Assembly (NCBI GenBank): GCA_019787685.1
Contig: JAHNUO010000003.1
Coordinates: forward strand, 1,116,001-1,180,000
Length of the DNA: 64,000 bases
Reading direction: 5' to 3'
From: Chiua virens
Taxonomy: Eukaryota > Basidiomycota > Agaricomycetes > Boletales > Boletaceae
Shown here: positions 1-11,270 of the stretch, in pieces
How the letters are laid out: each line of letters begins with the position of its first letter
Position numbering within the stretch: position 1 is the first letter of the stretch
The notes under the pieces: model-generated
What the model was told of the DNA's origin: nothing
Database searches by the model: none
Seen by the model: the letters and a program-made list of their open reading frames with translations, nothing else
Program-made: the position numbers and the translations under genes

Positions 1-55
1 AACTGACGATGATTAGGCCTAGGAAGCTACTGTTACAACACGATATCATCTTAGG

Positions 56-382
56 TTTGTGACAGCTACTACTAACCCTTCAAGCTAATCATCATTACCC
101 ATCTATCCCTAATAGTACATGATTGTAGGTGATGAAATGGGCAAGAGTTGTTGTGAGAAACTGTCAGACTTTTACACTGGAACGAGTTGTTGCCCCAAAT
201 GGCAATGCCCACCCACACACCTTAATTGCCATTTGGGGCAACAACTTGTTGCAGTGTAAAAGTCTGACAGTTTCTCACAACAACTTTTTCCTGTTTCACT
301 ACCTACAATTATGTACTATTAGGAATGGATGGTAATAATGATTAGCTTGCTTCAAGGGTTAGTAGGTAGTCATCACACACTT
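56..382. mobile_element. Fold-back (palindromic) MITE-like element
   Basis: Two arms, about 56-206 and 225-382, are near-perfect reverse complements around a loop of about 18 nt (207-224). Pairing starts at the loop with CCCCAAATGGCAAT against ATTGCCATTTGGGG and runs outward through the matching blocks GACTTTTACACTG and ACCCTTCAAGC, with scattered mismatches. No coding capacity is seen. The shape is that of a fold-back or MITE element. I could not identify a target duplication, so the family is unassigned. Confidence 0.75.
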
Positions 383-780
383 GTATCTTTCACTGAAAGA
401 ATTGCAATACTTATGCAATGTAGCTCAACATAGCTCAATGTCCTAATGACATAATGTCAGTTCAGGCCCTGCACCGCTCCTTGGTGTTTCATAGCAGGAT
501 GGTAGTAGGTATACATTTATGCATCTATCAATACTGTCCTTCTGATCATTATCTCAACAGTGCAAGACACCATGGTGGACATGGGCAGTATGAGAAAATA
601 GGAAATAAATTGAGGTAAGTACATTTACATATCAATACAGAACTCTATCTGATTAACACTAAAGCTAACAATGATGATTCGGATGAAAGGGAGTTATTAT
701 TACCCTGTGTGGAAGCGCTTGTATTTCAGCAACTTGGTAACCATTGCATCTGTCCTTGTTCTTTGTGTCATGTGAGTTCC
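383..780. other. Gap, no gene recognised
   Basis: Short ORFs only and no motif I recognise. It may hold the upstream region or first exons of the Tnp2-type gene that follows, but nothing in it shows this directly. Confidence 0.4.
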
Positions 781-2077
781 TTGCATGGATAAATAAATAT
801 GCAACCTGAGTTCATCATCTATAGTTGTGTCCCAATGCCTGCTCAGGACGAAAAGTTCCTGTGCCTCTGTTCTCACTGCTGCAAGGTAGACAATGAGGGG
901 GTGGCCCAAAACAGCCATGGAAAACTGATTCTGGTGGCGTTCAAAAACATTCACCTCCGACATGTCCTACCTTCACAGGATGATGATTTACCTGCCCATT
1001 GATTAGCTGTAGAGTCATTAGCCCAAGACATGCTGGTGAACAATGTCTCCCAATGGAGACCAGAATCACCACAAGACAACAAAGAGGTCAATGATCTGAC
1101 AGCAGCGCTTGACCTTATGACCATCACACAACTTACTGCTCTCAATGCCCCGTGAGTCATCTTACTTTCAATAATGGCTTCTGATCTCAATTTTATCTAG
1201 TGAGCTCTCATCAGAGTCTCCAGCTGGCAAGAAGTCAGAGGTTTCTATTGACATTTTACTGAAGCCACTGAAGTCAGTCTCCCTTGTGGTGCGTCAGACT
1301 CAAGCTTCTCCCCTGCTCCCACTAGTAGGAGGTTGCCAGCCTCCATTGATGTCACCATGACCCTAGAGCAGTACACCTTTATATTTCATGTCAGTTTCAC
1401 GTGTATAATAATACCTACTGCAGAGAATGCTTGTTGAAGAAAGAATGTAATTGGTGTACAGTCAATGTGCACAGAGTGCTCGATTCAATCAAAGTTCGGA
1501 TACAATTCATTTCCAGACAAAGTCAAACCTCGTCGGCAGAGGTATAGTGGTGACTACAATCCAAGTTACAATTGGTCAATGAATGTTTATCTTCTGTCAA
1601 TCAAAAGGTCCCATTAGTCATATCCTGCAAGACTGCAATTCACCAGATCTGTGTTGATCTTGGGACTCGACTCAATCTCTGTGGAACTCCTCCCACTACA
1701 ACTGATCCTGTGAAGTATGATACATGTAAGTATACATTAGCTTTGATGGTCAAGCATTGATAACTAGGATATAGCTCATTATTTTGACTCTGTCATCCAT
1801 CATGATGATGAACTCACCCTGGTTTCTGTCCTATCAGGGGTATTGGGCATTGTATTATTTGGCATAAGTTGAGTTACAGCAGATCTCTTAGGGATCATGA
1901 CCCTCATCCTGACCCTCACATGCCAGATGGGTGGTTCAAGCATTGAGGGTTGGTGTGATCAAATTCTTGCACAAGTTCCAAAAACCATCAAGATGGTTTT
2001 GTCACACTTCAACTTAGAAGGTTGAACCACCACCTTTGCAGTTTGCACAACCTACAGTTGCATCTACCAACCTGCGG
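781..2077 (+). pseudogene. Tnp2-type (CACTA/EnSpm-like) transposase, N-terminal part
   Basis: This is the 5' part of a fungal Tnp2-family transposase whose middle and end lie at 3353-5076 and 8685-9445. Near 860-890 there is a cysteine cluster (CLCSHCC). An exon follows an acceptor-like ttcacag near 978 and reads through VESLAQDMLVNN to a GTGAGT donor near 1150. The last part, about 1950-2077, reads DQILAQVPKTIK, then SHFNLEG, a stop, and TTTFAVC. That segment lies just upstream of the conserved core in fungal Tnp2 proteins. The frame is broken by stops and is then cut by a family C repeat at 2078; the protein resumes in the right order after the repeat. The family match comes from memory of the protein family and is strongest at the 3' end. 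Confidence 0.6.
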
Positions 2078-3352
2078 TGTAGGAGTTAGATACTCCTTAT
2101 GGTTGCAGGATACCTTTTCCTCACTCTCCACCAAGTCTTATCACCTCCTATCTCATCCACTATTGACTTTGTGCCAGTCCGGTTTCATTCCCAGCATTTA
2201 CAGGTCATCCGAGTCCAATCCAAGTCCAATCTGAGTCAACATGATCCAATCCAGTTTCATCATATGTATTCTGCTTCATTTGATTTGACTTGTTCTATTC
2301 AATTCAGCCTTATTAAGGTCGTTACTATCATAACACCTTCCTTTCCTTGTTATCTACAAGGTTTGACACTCCTTAAATACTCACCCTACATCAATCCTGT
2401 ATACTTACCTAGGGTGTCATATCCCATATATCTCATCGACCCAACTCCGAGATCTCCGGGTTTACTCCTTCATAACTCTGGTACGATCTCTCTCTGGACA
2501 CAACTCCTAATCTCTGGACTTCACTTAGAACCTTCTCGATTTCCTCTTGTCTCTTTTTGTACTAGTGTTACATTAGTAATAACCTGTGTCTCGCTTAACA
2601 GCACAGCTCCAGCCTCTGTACATACCCAGCTCCACTCCGGTTACATACTTTCCCGATTTCCGTCTTACTCAGTTTCTTACCAACCCCGTTACTAATCTCC
2701 ATTCTACTCCGAGTATATGTACTGTAGTACTCTGACTTTGTACCCTTAGTCTGAATATTAGTTTTACCTTCTATTCCCTCTGAACTCCATAAAGACCTTG
2801 ATGGTCTTACCTCTGCTCAACTTCACTTTGGTGCTAAGTCTTACCTCCAACCTCCGTTCTCCGTTCTCTGAAATAAAGGACAGACTCGTGACAAGGGCAT
2901 ACCACACATGGTGAAGCCAAGTCCCTCCGCAAGAATAACTCCAGAGTTCTGGAGTTCATACCCTGAGTAGACCTGGTCTTAACATAGGGTTGGATTGCCT
3001 TTAACAGTCCTGGGTTATGCCCAGGACTATAAAACCATGTTTTCTAGCATAAAATATCATCTTTCTGCATTCAGGAGATCTCCTGCCTACTCTCCTGTGT
3101 GTGAGTGAGCTGGATAGCCTTCCTTTTACCTTGTCCTATTGTTTCTTTGCATCTCATCTACTCGAATCAATCCTCTTATTGCCTCAACTCCACCCAGATA
3201 CTGTTTCATTGACCACTTTTTATTCCAGATTGTTTAGCAGCCTCTAGGACTCCTAGACAAACCCAAATTCTTCATTCCTTTGAGTATAACCCCCCTTGGG
3301 ACAAACTTATTGCCCTACCTTTCTTCTCACCACCCATTATTTGTTTTCTATA
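2078..3352 (+). repeat. Family C repeat copy C1 (probable solo LTR), interrupted
   Basis: This copy starts TGTAGGAGTTAGATACTCC and ends GTTTTCTATA, where other copies end CTACA or CTGCA. Without the nested LTR at 2415-2984 it is about 700 bp. It contains a TATA-like CTATAAAACC near 3028-3037 and the palindrome GGAGATCTCC, but no coding region. The flanks GCGG (2074-2077) and GCAG (3353-3356) could be a 4-bp target duplication with one transition. Removing one copy restores an in-frame P-A-G-S in the Tnp2 gene. TG...CA-like ends plus a TATA box favour a solo LTR of a family not otherwise seen here. Confidence 0.65.
2415..2984 (+). mobile_element. Solo LTR, family B (copy B1)
   Basis: A 570-bp LTR reading TGTCATATCC...AACA is flanked by a perfect 5-bp duplication TAGGG (2410-2414 and 2985-2989). 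Downstream of its middle it has a TATA-like GAGTATATG, and near its end AATAAAGG, which suggests the plus strand is the sense strand. It is inserted in repeat C1. Related copies lie at 5543, 32130 and 43924. No family B internal region is present in the window. Confidence 0.88.
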
Positions 3353-5076
3353 GCAGGCTCTATGGATACCCACCCCTTGTACCCCTCTCACTGTGCAAAT
3401 CAACCTCTCTCTGGTGGGGAAAACTGTAATACCCCACTTGTTCTGGATCCCAATGATGGTTGCAAGCTCCCTGTTAAACCTTTTGTCTACCAGCACTTCC
3501 ATGACTACCTCACTGGTCTTCTTTCTAGACCAGACCTTGAGAGCCTCATGGATTAACCATGCGATGCCCTCATGCAGAAGATATCAAATCCACCACCAGC
3601 CATTATCAAGGATATTTAGGATGCCAAATTCATTTGGACATTGAAGGGACCTGGATCAACCTTGTTTGTCAATTGTGGTGATGAAGGGCAGTATCTTTTT
3701 TCACTAAATGTTAACTTCTTCAACCTGGAGGGAAATTCTCAGCATAATGCCAAGATGTCTACCAGTGTTATCTCCTGTGCATGTCTCAATCTCCCCCTCA
3801 ATATCCGGTACAAGACAAAGAACATGTATCTTGCCAGAATCATTCCTGGACCTAGTGAGCCCTCTGGCAGGCAACTCAACTTCTTCCTTGACCCCCTCAT
3901 TGACGACATGGTAGAAAGTTGGACACATGGTATTCAATTCTTGTGCACTGCCCATCACAAGCAACATGTTACTCAGTCTGCAATGGTGTGCATCGTATGC
4001 GATCTCCCTGCTGCACAGAAGACAGCCCAGATGGCTGCTGCTATGAGCCACTTTTATTGTAACACCTGTCATTGTTTTCACCTGAAGACTCTAGGATGAA
4101 TGGACATTCACCATCATGACTGGAAGTTTCAAGATAAGGACACACTTTGGCAATATGCTGAGTGATATAGGGATGCCGATTCGTCAACTGAGTGTCATCA
4201 CCTCTTCATCAAGCATGGAGTACACTGGTCCTCCCTTTGGCACCTTCCATACTGGGACCCTGCCTGACAACTTGTGGTGGACGTGATGCATTGCCTGTTG
4301 GAAGGGCTTGCCCAGGCACAGTTTGGAAAGCATCTAGGGTTCACTATAGCTGGTGCTTCCAAGGCTCAGGCTGAGGCAGAATCACAACCAGCATTCACCC
4401 ATGATTTTCAGACTCTAGACCCTACAGATACAACTCTCTCTCAGAATGACCACAAACATACAAAGTATTCATGCTCTTCTCCTAGTTGCCGTTGACAACC
4501 CAGTAGACACAGAGGATGCCATGTCTGTCTTGAAATGAAAGCTCCTCATGAAAAATTCCCCCTCCCTCAAGTTTGTAGCCACTAGTTTTAAATTGAGACC
4601 TATTGGAGTTCATGGTCACAAAGTACTAAAAGTACATTGGGTAAATGCTTTGGTCAACTGGGTATGTCAGCTCTCGGTTTCTGAGATCTGTGTTGAAGTG
4701 TGTGTAGCACAAGAACAAGCTGATGAATGCAACACTGAAAGCTCAGACTTTGAGTCCAAATGTTGTACAACATATTCAAGCTCTCATAGAGAATGCTGAC
4801 ACTCTATCATGGCTTAGGTTGGTGCCAAGTTATGTAGGTTACCAAGAAACTGTTTTTTGTCTCAGGTTGGTGCCCAGGAACTTCGGTGAAGCAAAGGCAG
4901 GGACCCTGAAAGCTAATGAGTGGCACACTATGGTCACCATCTATATTCCCTTAGCACTCGTTAGCCTATGGGGAGTGTTCAATGCACCTGTCTGAGGATG
5001 TTGCAACTGAGCTTCGCAATATTTTGGACCACACAATGCAACTTGTGCAAGCAATCTGTATTGCATGTTTGCACAT
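3353..5076 (+). pseudogene. Tnp2-type transposase, central catalytic part
   Basis: This is the best preserved part of the Tnp2 gene. In order it shows YPSHCANQP, KPFVYQHFHDYLTGLLSRPD, the block LKGPGSTLFVNCGDEGQYLF, CLNLPLNIRYKTKNMYLA, VCDLPAAQKTAQMAA, a zinc-like pair HFYCNTCHCFH, LPYWDPA-QLVVDVMHCLLEG (the dash is a stop) and NFGEAKAGTLKANEWHTM with LALVSLWG. These are hallmark blocks of the Agaricomycete Tnp2 family, cut-and-paste transposases related to plant En/Spm. The frame is broken by several stops and at least one shift near 4460. A GT...AG intron probably lies near 4817-4872. The gene is cut at 5077 by repeat C2 after ILDHTMQLVQAICIACLHI. Confidence 0.85.
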
Positions 5077-5977
5077 TGTAGAAAACAAATAATAGGTGAA
5101 ATGAAAAAAGGTAGGGCAATAAGTTTATCCCAAGGGAGGTTATATTCAAAGGAATGAAGGCTTTGGGTTTGTCTAGGAGTCCTAGAGGCTGCTGAACAAT
5201 CTAGAATGAAAAGTGGTTGATGAAAAAGTATCCAGGTGGGGTTGAGGCAATAGGAAGATTGATTTGAGTAGATGAGATGAAAAGGAATGATAGGATGAGG
5301 TAAAAGAAAAGCTATCCAGCTCACTCACACATGGGAGAGTAAACAGGAGATCTCCTGAACACAGAAAGATGATAATTTATGTTAGAAAACATGGTTTTAT
5401 AGTCCTGGGCACAACCCAGGACTGTTAAAGGCAATCCGACCCTAGGTAAGTATACAGGATTGATGTAGGGTGAGTATTTAAGAAAGGAGTGTCAAACCTT
5501 ATAGATAACAAAAGGAAAGGAAGGTGTTATGATAGTAACAACTGTTAGAGACCGTGCGACTCAGAGGTAGCCAACTCCGGATCGCCGGAGTTGTAACGTC
5601 AGACGGGACTTGGCTTCACCGTATGTGGTGCGCCCTTGTCACAGTCTGTCCCTATATTTCGGACGTGCGGAGAATGGAGGTAGATATATGACTCAACACA
5701 TAAAGTGGAGTCGAGCAGAGTAAAGACCGTCAAGGTCTTACAGAGTGTTCGGAGTGAGTCGTACAATAAACTAATATTCAGACTAAGGGTACACAGTCAT
5801 GGTACTACAGTTTATATACTCGGAGTGAAATGGAGATTAGTAACGGAGTTGGTAAGAACTGAGTAAGACGGAAGATCGGGAAACTACATAGCCGGAGGTA
5901 AGTCGGGTACTGAGAAAGCCGGAGCTGTGCTCATAAGCGAGACACAGGTTATGTACTAATATAAAAGAGGAAACATA

Positions 5978-6191
5978 CAGTGAGCAACAAAACCGTTCCA
6001 ATAACTAACCCTGACGCAGTGCGCGAAGCGCACTGCAAACACCTGTGGGAATCTCGCTTAGTAGTAGTGGGACCAAATGATGTACAACCCCTTGGCTACA
6101 AATCGGTCCCTGGGTCATGTGATTTGGCCCAGGGGTGGTGGAGATATGACCATTTTAAATCACTCATGTCATTGGAACAGTTTTGTTGCTG
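5978..6191. repeat. Left terminal inverted repeat of Tc1/mariner element 1
   Basis: This 214-bp repeat pairs with 7356-7569. The outer end is CAGTGAGCAACAAAACCGTT. The inner end is ATTGGAACAGTTTTGTTGCT followed by G, an inverted copy of the same motif. A hairpin with stem GCAGTGCGC and loop GAA lies at 6016-6036. Confidence 0.9.
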
Positions 6192-6210
6192 ATATTAGGG
6201 GTATTGCAAA

Positions 6211-7227
6211 TTAGTATGAAGTGTATCCTCCTTTGTCCTTGATGACCTCCTGAACCCTTCTAGGCATGCTCTCAATCAATCTCTGACACTCCCCAACCTC
6301 AATCTTGTACCACTCTTCCTGAATCCTCTCCCAAAGTTCCAATACCCCCTTGGCTGGCTCAGGATATTCTGCAAGCCTTCTTTTGAGGAGAAACCATAGA
6401 TGTTCTATGGGGTTAAGGTCTAGAGACTGAGCAGGCAATACCATGACCTCATATCCATGCTCTTTCAACCACTCCTTGGCCCTCCTACTGGTATGTTTGG
6501 GGTCATTATCCTGCTGGAAAATAATGTCCTCTGGGGTAAATCCATAATCCACAAGGGTTTTTTGGAGTTCATCCTCCAAAATCTGCACATAAAGGTTAGC
6601 ATCCATCTTACCATCAATCCTACAAGCCATCCCAACACCTTCCCAGGTCATACAACCCCATAACATGACTGATCCTCCTCCAAACTTGACTGTACCCTCC
6701 ACAAGTCTATCACTGAGGCCCTCTCCTGGCTTTTTCCATGCCCATTTCCTACCATCTGACCCAATGTGATTAATCTTGGTCTCATCTGACCATATAACTC
6801 ACTTCCAATCATCCACAGTCCAGTCCTGATGGCTCAAAGCAAAATCTAATCTTTCTCTCCTATGGCACTTGGAAAGAAGAGGGCATTTCTTCTTTACTAC
6901 AGCCTTCATACCAGCTTTCTTCAAGTGACAATGGATGGTCTGGGGAGAGATGGGATGGTTCTTGACATCCTGAAGAGTCTTGGTGACCTGAACAGCATTT
7001 TTAGCCTTTCCAGTACCAAGAAGTCGAATGGCATGTCGCATATCAGTGGGAGAAATGATGGATGGATGACCACCAGTGGCTTTGGGAAGGTTGGGACAGT
7101 GTTCAGTGTGAATACGACTGATGGTAGAGTTACTGAATCCAGTAGAAGTGGAGATCTGACGAGTTGTTTGACCCAATTCCAAGAAAGCAATAACTTGGTT
7201 GATTTAATCAGTGGAAAGGGATTTCAT
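6211..7227 (-). pseudogene. Tc1-like DD34E transposase, two nonsense codons
   Basis: This encodes the cut-and-paste transposase of element 1. ATG is at 7227 and the stop at 6211-6213, giving 338 codons, the usual length for Tc1 transposases. The N-terminal part has helix-turn-helix-like repeats (LELGQTTRQIS, NSTISRIHTEH). The catalytic triad is visible: D in WSDETK, D in FQQDNDPKHTS, and E in DLNPIEHLW, with 34 residues between the second D and the E. The frame is otherwise open but has stops at 7204-7206 (TAA where CAA is expected) and 6799-6801 (TGA where CGA is expected, just before VIWSDETK). Both are C-to-T changes, so the gene looks recently inactivated. Confidence 0.92.
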
Positions 7228-7355
7228 GGTGAAAGAAGTGGTAACAGGAATGGTGTTTGGCTGTGTTTATGTCTTGTTGAACTGTTTATCCATCACATGA
7301 CTCAATTCTGACATAATATCCCAGTGCAACATATGAGTTCTGTGTTTCAATATGA

Positions 7356-7569
7356 CAGCAACAAAACTGTTCCAATGACATGAGTGATTTAAAATGGTCA
7401 TATCTCCACCACCCCTGGGCCAAATCACATGACCAAAGGACCGATTTGTAGCCAAGGGGTTGTACATCATTTGGTCCCACTACTACTAAGCGAGGTTCCC
7501 ACAGGTGTTTGCAGTGTGCTTCGCGCACTGCGTCAGGGTTAGTTATTGGAACGGTTTTGTTGCTCACTG
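7356..7569. repeat. Right terminal inverted repeat of Tc1/mariner element 1
   Basis: Reverse complement of 5978-6191 with a few differences. It has the same bounding motifs at its outer and inner ends and the same central hairpin, here with one mismatch. Confidence 0.9.
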
Positions 7570-7911
7570 TATATACGTAGCGTCCTGAGGGAGATCGACC
7601 CAGAGTCATCGTCTAAGAGAAACAGAGTTATATTTGGAGGAACGGAGAACGGAGTGGTATATGACAACAACCTTAATAAGGCCAAATTGAATAGAACAAG
7701 TCAAATCAGATGAGGCAGAATATGTACAATGAAACCGGATTGGATCGTGTTGACTTGGATTGGACTCAGATTGGATTCAGATGATCTGTAAGCACTAGGA
7801 ATGAAACTGGGCTGGCACAAAGTCGATGGCAGATGGGATGGGAGGTGATAGGACCTGATGAAGAGTGAGGAAAAGGTATCCTATAACCATAAGGAGTATC
7901 CAACTTCTACA

Positions 7912-7974
7912 ACGAGCTCAACCAATTCAGAATGCAAGTCTGGTATGCAGAAATTTGAGATTCTGTCATGATGT
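7912..7974 (+). other. 63-bp spacer between C2 and C3, possible Tnp2 remnant
   Basis: In one plus frame it reads TSSTNSECKSGMQKFEILS and then a stop. About this number of residues separates the Tnp2 blocks that end at 5076 and resume at 8685, so the spacer may be a stranded piece of the transposase exon. The match is weak; it could also be unrelated sequence. Confidence 0.3.
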
Positions 7975-8684
7975 TGTAGGAGTTGGATACTCCTTATGGT
8001 TGTAGGATACCTTTTCCTCACTCTTCATCATGTCCTATCATGTCCCATCCCATCCGCCATCGACTTTGTGCCAGCCCGGTTTCATTCCTAGTGCTTACAG
8101 ATCATCTGAATCCAATCCAAGTCCAATCCAAGTCAACATGATCCAATCTGGTTTCATTGTACATATTTCGCCTCATCTGATTTGACTTGTTCTATTCAAT
8201 TTGGCCTTATTAAGGTCGTTACTATCATAACACCTTCCTTTCCTTTTGTTATCTACAGTATAAGGTTTGACACTCCTTTCTTAAATACTCACCCTACATC
8301 AATCCTGTATACTTACCTAGGGTCGGATTGCCTTTAACAGTCCTGGGTTGTGCCCAGGACTATAAAACCATGTTTTCTAACATAAATTATCATCTTTCTG
8401 TGTTCAGGAGATCTCCTGTTTACTCTCATGTGTGTAGTGAGCTGGATAGCTTTTCTTTTACCTCATCCTATCGTTCCTTTGCATCTCATCTACTCAAATC
8501 AATCTTCCTATTGCCTCGATCCCACCCGGATACTTTTTCATCAACCACTTTTCATTCTAGATTGTTCAGCAGCCTCTAGGACTCCTAGACAAACCCAAAT
8601 CCTTCATTCCTTTGAATATAACCCCCCTTGGGACAAACTTATCATCCCACCTTTCTTCATTTCACCTATTATTTGTTTTCTGCA
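7975..8684 (+). repeat. Family C repeat copy C3
   Basis: An uninterrupted ~710-bp copy from TGTAGGAGTTGGATACTCC to GTTTTCTGCA, with the TATA-like ACTATAAAACC near 8359-8369. It is inverted relative to C2. Protein-like ORFs inside it are not conserved between copies. Confidence 0.7.
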
Positions 8685-9445
8685 TCGTTACCAAAGGTTC
8701 TCCCATCTGCCCCCCTCTGTCCTAATGGCCATATGGCATGCCATATCCACAAGTATCTCCAGTGGCTTTCTATTAATCATCTCTCTGGTAAGGATTCAAT
8801 TCAATGAAAGTTAATAAATGCTGACTACCTTACCTAGGTCAAGCAGAAGAGACTTGTCTGAATTCCTTTATACAATGTTCAAGACTACAACAGTGGCTCT
8901 CACATTCAGAACAATTGCCTGCCATCAGAGAATTGAGAAATTTATGTAAAAAGTACATGTCCAACAATGCCAAAGACAATAATCTTATCTCACTATCTGA
9001 TTATCATGATCCAAGTTTACTTCCTGTTCCAGGTGATCTGCAACCTTTGACATCATGCAAGCATGTTGCCTTCCATGCATGCTTCCAGACAGGAGGAATC
9101 GTTAACAGTTGTCATTCGACTTACCTGGGCAACACCCTGATCCTGTTCTATCCCCAAGACAGCAGAACACCCACCCCAGGTTGTATCAAGTACATATTTG
9201 AAGATCATGGTAGTGTTTGGTTTGCTGTCCACCATCACCCTCTAGCACCTGACAGCATGATCGACCCTTATTGTCATTACCCATACTTTCCTGCCTGGCT
9301 TTACTTGGCTTCATTATCAGAAAACATTGAGCTGGTCCTATCCTCATGGGTCTTGTCGCACATAGCACAATGGTGCTTTTCTGAGTTAGTGGTCATCTTA
9401 GCATTGATGATGGTGAGCTTGATAACATCAATGTTTTATTGTTGA
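8685..9445 (+). pseudogene. Tnp2-type transposase, C-terminal part
   Basis: This is the end of the Tnp2 gene. It opens with CPNGHMACHIHKYLQWL, equivalent to the conserved PNHHMALH-type block, then reads LPAIRELRNLCKKYM. From 8915 a long open frame runs to 9445, with TGGIVNSCHSTYLGNTLILF, FYPQDSRTPTPGCIKYIF and DPYCHYPYFPAWLYLASLSE, blocks that recur at the C-terminus of fungal Tnp2 proteins. The 176-codon frame is the best preserved stretch, but it is a continuation of the transposase and not a separate gene. Stops near 8815 separate it from the upstream block. Confidence 0.72.
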
Positions 9446-9962
9446 CTTGACTTCCAGCAGGATTAGGTGGGGAAATACTTGTGGGAGTCTATATGATGCC
9501 TACTTCATCTGTAACTAGTGTCAGTTGGTCAGTTGTATAGGACAATAGTTTCTTTTTCATTTACTGTACAACAATTCACTAGACCTACAACAGGTAGTGG
9601 AATAATTGTTCACCCAATATGGCATATATGTCTACTGTGGTCACCCACTCTGGTGTGGGAACTTGCTTGCTCATTCCAGTTTATAATCTGTTGCGAGACT
9701 TTGATGCAACTCTTTCCACTATCTGTAGTATGACGAGACAATAAATGGGAGCAGTGACTGAGATACCTTACATTGTAATAACCGTCTGTTCTGTTAGTAC
9801 ATGTCTATGAGACTGGCCATGAGGGCTGTTAACATTCCACTTTTTTGTAGTATCCCAAATGTTGCCTCAACGTAACCTGTTACAAAACTTGACTACTGGG
9901 TATGTGGTTCTGTTGTGATCTACCTATAGACCATACTAACTTCTGTATGCCAGAAACTCAAA
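9446..9962. other. Gap, no gene recognised
   Basis: Lies between the end of the Tnp2 gene and the start of the Spt5-like gene. It could hold further C-terminal Tnp2 sequence or the promoter of the next gene. Nothing recognisable. Confidence 0.4.
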
Positions 9963-11270
9963 ATGGCTGTGCTTATCGAAGTTCAAGCAGCCTGGCACTT
10001 GGTGAAAAAGTGGGCAGGTGATCAGATTACCTTCCCTGATCTTGAAAGAGAATTGTCATCCCTCAGAGCCTATGACTACACAGAGTGGAGGAAAGTTTTC
10101 AAGAGAATCGAGGTCACTTCAGATCCTAGCGAGGAACATGCTGTCTCCCTGGTTGATATCATAGTGGAGGAGGTTAAACGACGAGGTATTTCTCCCATGG
10201 ACAACACCACCACTGCAAGTGCTTTGGGAAGTCAGTTGCCCATGGAATCTCATATGGAAAGCGGGGGCTTGTGCAAATGCCGAAAGCTGACCATGGGCAA
10301 GTACTTATGTAGATCTCAATGCTGAAAAGGACAATGGAGAGGATGGATCGTCTGATGAGCTAGATGCTGAGATTCTCCAGGATTTAGAGCACTTGAGGCA
10401 CCCTGGGCAGTCAGGAACACAACCCTTTACCACAACATCAATGACATTGCTGATCACTACACAGGTGAAGCCTGTCCTCACTCATCATATGATCCCCCGG
10501 AATCTTCTCAAACCTGATGCTATTACATGGACTTTCTTTCTGGTTAGTAATCTCTTTTACACATTTGCTGAGTACTCATGAATTCTACCTACATCGTGAC
10601 TACAGAGCACACCAGTTGCTACCTCCTCAAATACCTCAAGCTGGTCATGACCAGGGTCCTTGTTTTCCCTTGGCTTCCCCACAGGCTCTATGTAGAGGCA
10701 CCTGGTTGTCAAGAAATCTGGTGTGCCATGTCTCCCACCCATTGGAATATCATGCAGGACATCATTCTCGTCCCCTCTGAAAAGGCAGGCCATATTTTTG
10801 CAGCCAGACCAATACTCCCTTGCCCAAGTTGGGTGCGGATTTGAAAGGGAAAGTATAGAAAGGACATTGGCTATGTCCTCAATGTTCACGACAATACCAT
10901 TGATGTCCTAGTCATGCCACATGATCATCCATATGACTTGTTGAAGGAAAAGATGTGAAGAACACATGCCTTATTCGACTGTCATACTGCTCACAATGCT
11001 CAGCTGGACCTCACTGCCATCGCCAACACAAGGGACATAATCACATTTTGGTGCAATAATGCCAACTACTTTGTTGGCCTATTTCACCTTTCGCTGAAGA
11101 TAGATGATCTCAAGCATGTCATCATCCCTTCTCCAGAAGAGATTCTAATGTTTGGAGAATCTGGTATTGACATGCCATTCATGCACCAAACATGTACCCT
11201 CTTCTTCTCAGAAAGAAGGGGATGTTGTCCATTCATTGTCTCCAGAGCTGTTGAGTCAGAAGGCTAGAGT
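9963..11270 (+). pseudogene. Spt5-like transcription elongation factor (NGN-KOW), 5' part
   Basis: Spt5 proteins bind RNA polymerase II through an NGN domain and several KOW repeats. Here an acidic stretch (LNAEKDNGEDGSSDELDAE, ~10310-10375) is followed by an NGN-like block near 10630-10840 (LYVEAPGCQEIWCAM, DIILVPSEKAGHIFAARPIL) and a KOW block (WVRI, stop, KGKYRKDIGYV, ~10830-10880). The stop in this KOW block is TGA. The frame continues through KHVIIPSPEEILMFGESGID to about 11265. The chromovirus at 11271-18020 cuts the gene, which resumes at 18021. The start at 9963 is only the first ATG of the leading ORF. Spt5-like genes are often duplicated in Agaricomycetes; this one sits in a transposon cluster and is dead. 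Confidence 0.7.
11266..11270. repeat. Target-site duplication of chromovirus A (left)
   Basis: AGAGT, identical to 18021-18025. Confidence 0.95.

Larger units (their letters stand above)
5978..7569 (-). mobile_element. Tc1/mariner element 1, 1592 bp
   Basis: Terminal inverted repeats of 214 bp start CAGTGAGCAACAAAAC. The element is flanked by TA on both sides (5976-5977 and 7570-7571), the Tc1/mariner target. It carries one transposase reading frame on the minus strand with two nonsense codons. It is inserted in LTR B2. The element at 27226-28817 has exactly the same length and the same architecture, but a different terminal-repeat core. Confidence 0.93.
5543..7666 (-). mobile_element. Solo LTR, family B (copy B2), carrying a Tc1/mariner insertion
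   Basis: The LTR ends are TGTTAGAGACC (5543) and TGACA (7666), with a perfect duplication ACAAC at 5538-5542 and 7667-7671. Removing the 1592-bp Tc1/mariner element and one TA leaves about 530 bp. This copy keeps many CG dinucleotides, for example CTCCGGATCGCCGGAG, where copies at 32130 and 43924 have TG or CA, so it is probably the youngest B copy. It is inserted in repeat C2. Confidence 0.88.
5077..7911 (-). repeat. Family C repeat copy C2, interrupted
   Basis: This is the reverse complement of the C1/C3 sequence. On the minus strand it starts TGTAGAAGTTGG at 7911 and ends GTTTTCTACA at 5077. A family B solo LTR (5543-7666) splits it; without that LTR it is about 706 bp. It lies head to head with copy C3 across a 63-bp spacer. 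I found no convincing target duplication. Confidence 0.65.

Noticed and set aside
2099..2695. 198-codon ORF as a gene
   Set aside because: It spans the junction of repeat C1 and LTR B1 and is not conserved in the other copies.
5077..8684. A giant DNA transposon with 700-bp terminal inverted repeats (C2 and C3 as its ends)
   Set aside because: The same repeat occurs singly at 2078 and 47817, the spacer is only 63 bp, and the Tnp2 reading continues on both sides, so separate insertions explain it better.
8915..9445. 176-codon ORF as an independent gene
   Set aside because: Its motifs are those of the Tnp2 C-terminus and it follows directly from the upstream Tnp2 blocks.
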